A program made the translations under genes and the position numbers. 44,928 nucleotides of DNA from a virus: the IMG/VR virus record IMGVR_UViG_3300022226_000009, positions 1 through 44,928 of that record; one strand, given 5' to 3'. Positions 38,721-44,928 of the stretch are shown piece by piece. Below the pieces are notes generated by a model. It was not told where the DNA came from. It did no database searches and saw nothing but the letters and a program-made list of their open reading frames with translations. Each line of letters starts with the position of its first letter. Positions within the stretch are counted from its first letter, which is position 1.

Positions 38721-40922
38721 ATGGGTAACCCACTAAATTCGTTTCTCCAGGGGATGTATGCAGTTGATCGCATGGAGACCAACAAGCTCAACCGCGCTCT
38801 CGCTCAGGAGAACCAGTCCCGCGTGCGTAAGCTATGGAAGCGCGAGGACGATGAGTACGAGCGGCTGAAGCTGGAGCGTTACCGGGGCGAGAAGTTGGTG
38901 GAGCTGGACGCTACCGTACAAGACCTGATGATGACGTTGCCTGCGGGCAGTCCGCTGCTTAAAGACCCGCTGGCTGTTATGCAGGAAGCGCACAAGCGCA
39001 TGGTTGCGAAAGACCCGTCGTTCGGTGAGCACGTCGCGCTGGCGCACGGCCTTGACCCTGCAGCCGGTTCGCTCGTCGATAGTAAAAACCCGGTCAGCGG
39101 CTTTGGCTTCGCGCCGGGTAAGGGCACGTTCTTCGAGCTGCTCACCAAGACCGGCGACAAAGCGCCGTACACGGACAACCGCACCAGCGCCGACAACGAT
39201 CCCGTGACTTTCCGCCAGCCCGGGCTGCGCGAGCTGGTTGGCATCTACGGTGCCGGTGTGATGAAGAACGACGTACTCATCGCAGGCCAGATGCGCGCCT
39301 TACTCGGTGTCGATGCGGCGACCGGCAACGCACTACCGTCGCAGGACCAAGGGCAACGACAAACTAGCAGGGCTCGACAGTCCGTTGCGCCTGACCCAGT
39401 AGCTGAGCAGGAAAGAACTCAGGTTGAAGTTGACGGCTACGTTGGTGAGAGCGAAGCAGCCATAACAAAGACCAAACAGGTCAACGCGGCAAACGACGCA
39501 AAACGCCAGGGTGTTAAGGACGCAGCGGTTGCGGGTGAATACCAAGAAGCAGAAGACAAACTGCGACGGATAATGACTGACTCTAACGCTCAGACAGGTG
39601 AGCGGTTAGTGGCGGGCGCTAAGAAACTTGCCATCGATCTGTTCAGTCCAGGTGGAGGAGAACCACAGCGTGATTGGGTTGCGAACCCGCCGACGCAAGA
39701 AGAAATAGACGGCAGCTTGGGCGCTATGCTCAAAGCCAGCGCCGCGTATAGTGGGGAAAAAGCCGATGCCTTCGGCGGGTTTATACTCGACAAAATACAC
39801 GAGACCGTCTACGGCATAGACTCTCCTACCAAAGGGCAACCGCTCACCGACAAAGCGAACAGCGTGCTTGGCAGAGAAGTCACAGCGGCAGCGAAGCCTG
39901 GGTACCCAGGAGCCAAGACCAGAGACACCGAAGCAACTAATGTTGGCGATATAAGAGCGGACGGCAACTCTGGATCAGACTACACCCCGGGCAAACTGGC
40001 ACAGCCCGGCGAGGATGCAGGCAAAGCCATGATGCGTACGCCGCCGCCCGGTAACGCTACAGCAGCAGCAGGCGCAGCGCGCTCCGTGGCAGCGCCGGTC
40101 AGAGGTAAGCGTCCGAACCTGGTGCAAATGTACAACGCGGTTGGACTTGCTAAGCTGGGTCTTATCTCGACTGAGCAATTGCAGCGGTACGCAGGTACCG
40201 GACAGCTTAATGAAGCCGCTAAGGCAGACTTACAAGTTCTGCAGTCAGGTGGCTGGGCTCGCGTATTCGACAAGAATACCGGAGCACTAAGTGCACCGAT
40301 CCAAGTAGCGCCGGGCGACGCAGCTGGCGGCGCACCACTAAAAGCGCAGCAAGCTTCGCTTAACTATCTGCAGGACCGAACTAAAGGGCTGTTTGAAGAC
40401 AGGCCAGACCGGCAATCCGAGTTTATAGCGGCGACGGAAGGCGCGCTTACTATCCTCGGATACCCGAGCAACTCAGAAGCTGGGCTTGACGCACGCGCTA
40501 ATCCTGACTTACTTAACTCCTTAGTTAGAGCGGGCGAATTTACTGAGCGCTACGACCAAGACACGGCGCAAAACCTGCTCGAAGGTACTGGTGATTTTAA
40601 CCCGCTGCCTGGTAGCGACTTTAGCATCGCATCTAATAACCCAGGGGCGCTTTCGGTAGCGTTCGTAGCAGATCAGATGGGCGTAACGTCGCAAAAAGCT
40701 GCTAATGAGTTTCTGACGCAGTGGGCAGGAGAGTACGCTGCAGCTAATAAAGACATGTCTCCCCGAGAGTTGTACCGTAACGTCGCCCAGTACGAAAAAG
40801 TAGCTTTGAACAGGCTGCGGGCAGGCAGAGACCCAGACCACGAGGATTACAAGAAGTACAAAGGCAAATCTCGTGATGAGATACGTAGGGAACTGGTCGA
40901 AGAACTGATCAGCAATAGGTAA
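38721..40922 (+). CDS. Probable internal virion protein, 733 residues
   Basis: The protein begins MGNPLNSFLQGMYAVDRMET, continues as charged helices (YERLKLERYRGEKLVELDAT), then holds a Gly/Pro-rich middle (DSKNPVSGFGFAPGKGTFFE), an Ala/Lys/Asp-rich helical part (about 235-420), a flexible Pro/Gly linker (MMRTPPPGNATAAAGAARSV) and a helical C-terminus with QMGVTSQKAANEFLTQWAGE. No lysozyme or protease motif is seen. Size, composition and its place after the paralogue pair fit an ejected virion protein. It ends two bases before the next ATG. Confidence 0.7.
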   Translation: MGNPLNSFLQGMYAVDRMETNKLNRALAQENQSRVRKLWKREDDEYERLKLERYRGEKLVELDATVQDLMMTLPAGSPLLKDPLAVMQEAHKRMVAKDPSFGEHVALAHGLDPAAGSLVDSKNPVSGFGFAPGKGTFFELLTKTGDKAPYTDNRTSADNDPVTFRQPGLRELVGIYGAGVMKNDVLIAGQMRALLGVDAATGNALPSQDQGQRQTSRARQSVAPDPVAEQERTQVEVDGYVGESEAAITKTKQVNAANDAKRQGVKDAAVAGEYQEAEDKLRRIMTDSNAQTGERLVAGAKKLAIDLFSPGGGEPQRDWVANPPTQEEIDGSLGAMLKASAAYSGEKADAFGGFILDKIHETVYGIDSPTKGQPLTDKANSVLGREVTAAAKPGYPGAKTRDTEATNVGDIRADGNSGSDYTPGKLAQPGEDAGKAMMRTPPPGNATAAAGAARSVAAPVRGKRPNLVQMYNAVGLAKLGLISTEQLQRYAGTGQLNEAAKADLQVLQSGGWARVFDKNTGALSAPIQVAPGDAAGGAPLKAQQASLNYLQDRTKGLFEDRPDRQSEFIAATEGALTILGYPSNSEAGLDARANPDLLNSLVRAGEFTERYDQDTAQNLLEGTGDFNPLPGSDFSIASNNPGALSVAFVADQMGVTSQKAANEFLTQWAGEYAAANKDMSPRELYRNVAQYEKVALNRLRAGRDPDHEDYKKYKGKSRDEIRRELVEELISNR

Positions 40923-40924
40923 TT

Positions 40925-43900
40925 ATGGCGAACTCCACTGCAGCTCCGCCGCCTATTCGCTTAGATACCGAAGCGCCGCCGCCTATTCGGAACGCCGATA
41001 ACTATTCGACGGCGATCCCGCCTGCTATCCGCTTGGATGCGCCGGACTCAGTACCTCGTGCTGAGCAACTGCGTGTCTACCGAGGTGGCACACTGACGCG
41101 TGGCGTTAGCAGAGGCATCGAGCAGTCGCAGGGTCTATTCGGACAAGTACTAAAGTCCGTCGGAGACCTTAGCGGACTCGACAAACTGGTTGAAGTGGGC
41201 GACGAGCTGGTACAAGAAGCTTTTGTAGAAGCGGTCAGCAATCCTGCCAGGCTACACGGCCTTGAAGATATCAAGTCAGTCGGCGACCTTGGCGAATACG
41301 TCAAACAAGTAATCGGCGAGCAAGCATTTAACATCGTAGCGATGGCGGCTCCTGGTGGCATGGGCGCGTTGCTAGGGAAACTTTCTGTTGGCAAAGCTGC
41401 TACGGCATTGGTAGCGAAGCAGGCCGCGACGAAAGGTGCGGCCATAGGTGCGTTTACCGGGGCTTTGCCTATTAACACTGGCGAGGTTTTGCAGGAGTCA
41501 CGTGACGCAGGGTTCGACCCGAACTTTTTTGGCCACCTGGCTGTGGGTGCGGGGTCGTCATCGCTTGAGGTCTTAGGTCTTGGCATCGCTGGCAGAGCAA
41601 TATTCGGTCAAGCCAAGAAAGAAGTCGTTGGTCACGCACTGAGCACCGTACTGGCTCGCGTAGGTCACACTTCTATGAAGTCTTTCGCGGGTGAGTTCGG
41701 CACAGAAGGTGTGCAGGAAGCGATGGTCCTGGCTTCACGTAAGATCGACGACCCGACGTATTCCATTACCGATGCACTCACCAGTCGCGAGGGCGGTCTG
41801 CGGATACTTAACGCTGCGTTTGCTGGCGGCATAGTTGGTGGTGCCATGGGTGGTGCGGGCGGCGCGACTGTCGGTGCGGCGCAAGCAGCTCAGCTCGGCA
41901 TGCAGAAGGCCAAGGCACGCGCTGACATCAGGCCAGCCATCGACGCGCTGCAAGAACTCGGCAAGAAAGACGAGGGCGCAGAGACTAACTCACTGTTCGG
42001 CGGCATCACACTGGCACGTCGTAACACGTACAAAGCCACTGTGGGCAGAGTGCGCAGCTCGGTTAAGGAGTGGCGACGCGCCAAGAAGAACGGTGGCGAC
42101 GTTGGCGCAGCAGCCGCTGCCGTCGAGGAGACAGTTAACAAAGCCTACGATGACATGAGCACCGAGGTGGACGCACTCGACAAGGTCAAGGACATCCTGA
42201 CCGAGGTCGAGTCAGCTACGTTGCGCGGCATCAACACCTTGCGCAACGTTCTGAGCAACATGCCGAAGGCTACTGCTGAGCAACGCCCGTCGCCACGACA
42301 AGCTAGGAAAGTCGCCCAGGCAGTGGCCGAGGCTAAACAGATTCGTGACAGCCTGCCGAAGAACGCTGACACCACCATGAAAGCAGAGAATGCTCAGCGT
42401 ACTCTGGAGCTGGTGTCGAAGATCGCGCTGAACAGCCTGGGAGACCCGCTGGGTGTACCGGTGGCGCGGCTTGAGAAGATGCTGAACCAGGCAGAGAAGT
42501 TTACCGTCGCAGCCGTCGCAGAACGTAAGGCTGAGCTGGATAAGTCACAGCGTACTCTGGAAGTATCGACACGTGTCATCGAGCGCGAGGCGGGCGGCAA
42601 GAAGAAGCTGCCAGCTGACCCATCCACGACCGAGATGGCGACGCCGACTGAAGAAACCTTAGCTTCCCTGAAAGAAGTGGGCGAAAACCGCAAACGCGCT
42701 ACGTTTATCCGTGGCTACGGCGCTGACCTGGAAGCTTTACCTCCAGTGGTGAGTACGCAGATGGGCAGGCTCGGCCTGAAGCCTCGGGCTGACGTTGAAG
42801 GCAACCGCATCGTCGCCGTGCGTAAGGAAGACCTGGACACGCCGTTCGAAGAGCTGGAGCGCGAAGAGTTCCCCACGCCGCTCGCCGAAGTAGGCGAAGA
42901 CGCGGTCACAGTGACGACGCGTAACAAAGACGGAGTACCAACTAAGAACGAATTGGTGCCAAACGACCCGGCAGCTATCGAAGAGGCGCTCGCAAGAGGT
43001 ACGACCAGCGGTACAACGACGGAGGCTCGCTCACCTAGCGCAGCAGTTACTGAGTCGGTACGCATGTCTAACGACGAAGCAGACGCCCTTGCGCTTGGTC
43101 TGACTATCGGGCAAGTCGAAGAGCTGGCTGACGAGCAGGCAGTAATCTACGTACGCATGCCGACAAGCAATCGCTTAATGCCTGCTGTTGTCAGCATTGA
43201 CGAGACATTGCAGCGCGAGGATGGCAAGCCGTTTCGCCTGTTCGATACAAAAGCGGCAGCGGAGAAAGCGAAGAAGCTTAAAACTTCGCAGAAAAGGTTC
43301 GAGGACATCCCAGCTGAAAACATCGAGATCGTTGGGCTTGGTGCCGGGTTTGTAATCCGTGTCACGCTGCCGGGCAACCGCACAGCACACAAAGATCGCC
43401 AGGTACGTAAAATCCTGCGGCGTGGTGACAGCACTCCAGACAAAGCAAAGTACACCATCTTAGGCAGTAAAGACGGCAAGGAAGTACGACTGCACCTCGG
43501 TGAGGTTACCAAGCTGGGTCTGCTAGAAGAGGGCGGCAGAGGTGGCGACCAGCTGGATGCGCGAGCGTCGTTCTTGACTGGGCTTTACACGTTAGCCGCT
43601 GATTACGGTTACACCGTTAACTTCAACCCGGAGACGCAGAGTAACAAAGTCATCTACGGTAATACCAAGTACAAAAACGCCGGGCCAAGACGCGGTACAC
43701 CGTTCGCGCGTAAGGATTTTGTGGATTGGTTGGTAGACCTGGTTGAAGAAGGTGAGATTGAGTACAGCAATTTAAGTGGTGGCTTGCGGCTTAACCTTAG
43801 CAAACATATCTGGGACTCAGGTATGTACTCACCCGAAGAAATCGCAGCGATAGAAAACTCAGGGTCTATCATCGAAGCCGTGGGTAGCTCTGCAGACGAA

Positions 43901-44928
43901 GTCGTGTTTCCTGTAGGTAGAGAAGGTGAGCTGGCGCGCCGCGTAGATATAAATGATAAAGGCACAGAACTGCCTAACGTTAACAACGAGGAAGCCGACC
44001 CATTCAACATGCAGCTGCACGGCGAGTCCAAGACTTATAACGCCGTGCCGGACCACCAAGTACGTGACCTCTTAAGCTGGCCCGCCGCCAAAAAATCTGT
44101 TGAGTTTGTACTGAAGTACCTGAACATCAAGGAGCGCGTCATCCTGTTTGATGAGGAGACGGCTTCGGCACTAATCGCTGCGTACCAAGTGCAAGGTACC
44201 GAAGCGGCTGAGTTCTACAGCGCACAGATACGAGACGCAGTGGCGGCAGACACCTCGGGCCGCATCTTACCGCTACCGAATGGGGTAGCTGATGCTGAGC
44301 GTGTAGTACACATCTATGTCTCAGCGAACCGCCCGCGTGCAAAGAATGTAAGCCGTAATTTCGTGCTGCTGCATGAGCTGGGCCACCTGGTGCAGTACAC
44401 ACACCTGGATAGACTGTCACCGAAGCTGCGACAGCAAGTGCTGGACTCGTTCGGCCACGCAGACACGGACACTAACCGCGAGGTGTTTGCCAACCGAATG
44501 ATAAGAATTGCTGTGAACATGAACAAGCAGCAGCGTTACCGTCGCCCAGCACGCGTAGATTCTATTGATAATTTCTTCAAGACCGTAGTGTATGACCTGC
44601 GGATCGTGTTCCGCAAAGTGCGGCACAAACTGAAGTACAACAAAACATTCGAGTCGTTCGTCGAAGCACTGCACACGCACTCCGCTGCGCAGCGGGGTGA
44701 GAAAGTCGACACCCTGTGGATGACGCCACTTGGTAAGAAAATGTTCGACGAGCTGGAGGCAGCAGGCAACAGTGGCTACATCACAACGCCACGCCCCGGC
44801 ATCGCGGAGAAAGCGCCCGCTAAGAAATCCCCGAGCGTTAAGAAGGTTCCACAGAAACAAAAAACTAAGGCCGAATTAGAAGCTGAAATCGACCAGGTAA
44901 TGGAAGAAATAGACGCTTTTGAATTTAA
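40925..44928 (+). CDS. Giant internal or polyvalent-type protein with HELGH zinc-protease motif, partial
   Basis: ATG at 40925 starts a frame open to the right edge (at least 1334 residues). The N-terminus has Pro-rich repeats (PPPIRLDTEAPPPIR), then Gly/Ala-rich, membrane-like stretches (about residues 135-210 and 295-325, ALLGKLSVGKAATALVAKQA and AAFAGGIVGGAMGGAGGATV), a long helical region (about 330-620) and an acidic/basic mosaic. Residues 1148-1156 (LLHELGHLV) contain H1150-E1151-x-x-H1154, the zincin signature, preceded by a strand and followed by YTHLDRLSP. The C-terminal visible part is Lys-rich. It resembles polyvalent proteins delivered with phage DNA. Protease activity and later domains are unknown because the gene is cut. 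Confidence 0.8.
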   Translation, partial: MANSTAAPPPIRLDTEAPPPIRNADNYSTAIPPAIRLDAPDSVPRAEQLRVYRGGTLTRGVSRGIEQSQGLFGQVLKSVGDLSGLDKLVEVGDELVQEAFVEAVSNPARLHGLEDIKSVGDLGEYVKQVIGEQAFNIVAMAAPGGMGALLGKLSVGKAATALVAKQAATKGAAIGAFTGALPINTGEVLQESRDAGFDPNFFGHLAVGAGSSSLEVLGLGIAGRAIFGQAKKEVVGHALSTVLARVGHTSMKSFAGEFGTEGVQEAMVLASRKIDDPTYSITDALTSREGGLRILNAAFAGGIVGGAMGGAGGATVGAAQAAQLGMQKAKARADIRPAIDALQELGKKDEGAETNSLFGGITLARRNTYKATVGRVRSSVKEWRRAKKNGGDVGAAAAAVEETVNKAYDDMSTEVDALDKVKDILTEVESATLRGINTLRNVLSNMPKATAEQRPSPRQARKVAQAVAEAKQIRDSLPKNADTTMKAENAQRTLELVSKIALNSLGDPLGVPVARLEKMLNQAEKFTVAAVAERKAELDKSQRTLEVSTRVIEREAGGKKKLPADPSTTEMATPTEETLASLKEVGENRKRATFIRGYGADLEALPPVVSTQMGRLGLKPRADVEGNRIVAVRKEDLDTPFEELEREEFPTPLAEVGEDAVTVTTRNKDGVPTKNELVPNDPAAIEEALARGTTSGTTTEARSPSAAVTESVRMSNDEADALALGLTIGQVEELADEQAVIYVRMPTSNRLMPAVVSIDETLQREDGKPFRLFDTKAAAEKAKKLKTSQKRFEDIPAENIEIVGLGAGFVIRVTLPGNRTAHKDRQVRKILRRGDSTPDKAKYTILGSKDGKEVRLHLGEVTKLGLLEEGGRGGDQLDARASFLTGLYTLAADYGYTVNFNPETQSNKVIYGNTKYKNAGPRRGTPFARKDFVDWLVDLVEEGEIEYSNLSGGLRLNLSKHIWDSGMYSPEEIAAIENSGSIIEAVGSSADEVVFPVGREGELARRVDINDKGTELPNVNNEEADPFNMQLHGESKTYNAVPDHQVRDLLSWPAAKKSVEFVLKYLNIKERVILFDEETASALIAAYQVQGTEAAEFYSAQIRDAVAADTSGRILPLPNGVADAERVVHIYVSANRPRAKNVSRNFVLLHELGHLVQYTHLDRLSPKLRQQVLDSFGHADTDTNREVFANRMIRIAVNMNKQQRYRRPARVDSIDNFFKTVVYDLRIVFRKVRHKLKYNKTFESFVEALHTHSAAQRGEKVDTLWMTPLGKKMFDELEAAGNSGYITTPRPGIAEKAPAKKSPSVKKVPQKQKTKAELEAEIDQVMEEIDAFEF

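Overview
This window is a piece of a tailed double-stranded DNA phage genome, most likely short-tailed (podovirus-like). The evidence is a P22-type portal protein, a major capsid protein resembling the N4 gp56 (DUF4043) family, two small head-to-tail adaptor proteins, no tail tube, sheath or tape-measure gene, and several large alanine-rich proteins at the right end that look like internal (ejection) proteins. Both ends cut through genes. No integrase, repressor, polymerase or lysis gene is visible, so lifestyle cannot be judged. The host is not identifiable from sequence alone; a Gram-negative bacterium is the reasonable guess.

Positions 1-6287 hold a leftward (minus-strand) cluster of very small, tightly packed genes. 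Many start within the stop codon of the gene before (ATGA or GTGA overlaps) behind clear Shine-Dalgarno sequences. They encode small zinc-ribbon-like proteins, one-helix membrane peptides, a basic peptide, a coiled-coil protein, a DEDD 3'-5' exonuclease and a short protein resembling Tad2/DUF2829, the family that counters Thoeris defence. Two hairpin-plus-U-tract terminators (5287-5325, 2311-2353) divide it. The part from 222 to 741 holds palindromes and only doubtful genes.

A GC-rich divergent intergenic region (6288-6687) separates this cluster from the rightward genes. Positions 6688-18422 form the packaging and head module: three small proteins, terminase small and large subunits, a 52-residue basic protein, portal, scaffold, two tRNA genes (Leu-UAG and Pro-UGG) placed one base apart, the major capsid gene enclosed by terminator-like hairpins, then a capsid-adjacent protein, two adaptors and a 701-residue tail (nozzle-like) protein.

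Positions 18446-37031 are an unusual tail and host-contact module. It starts with a SAM methyltransferase fused to an MptE/MAF-like domain. Then come three beta-helix tail-spike-like proteins, the first also carrying a glycosidase-like region, and two proteins built on a 22-residue repeat (66 bp in DNA), the second with a duplicated beta-rich domain. A lambda gpJ-like protein with FN3 and DUF1983 regions closes the module. Several tiny coupled ORFs lie between them.

Positions 37036-44928 contain a GNAT-like protein, a pair of related alanine-rich proteins, a 733-residue protein and a polyprotein-like gene of at least 1334 residues with an HELGH zinc-protease motif that runs off the right end. 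These are the candidates for ejected virion proteins.
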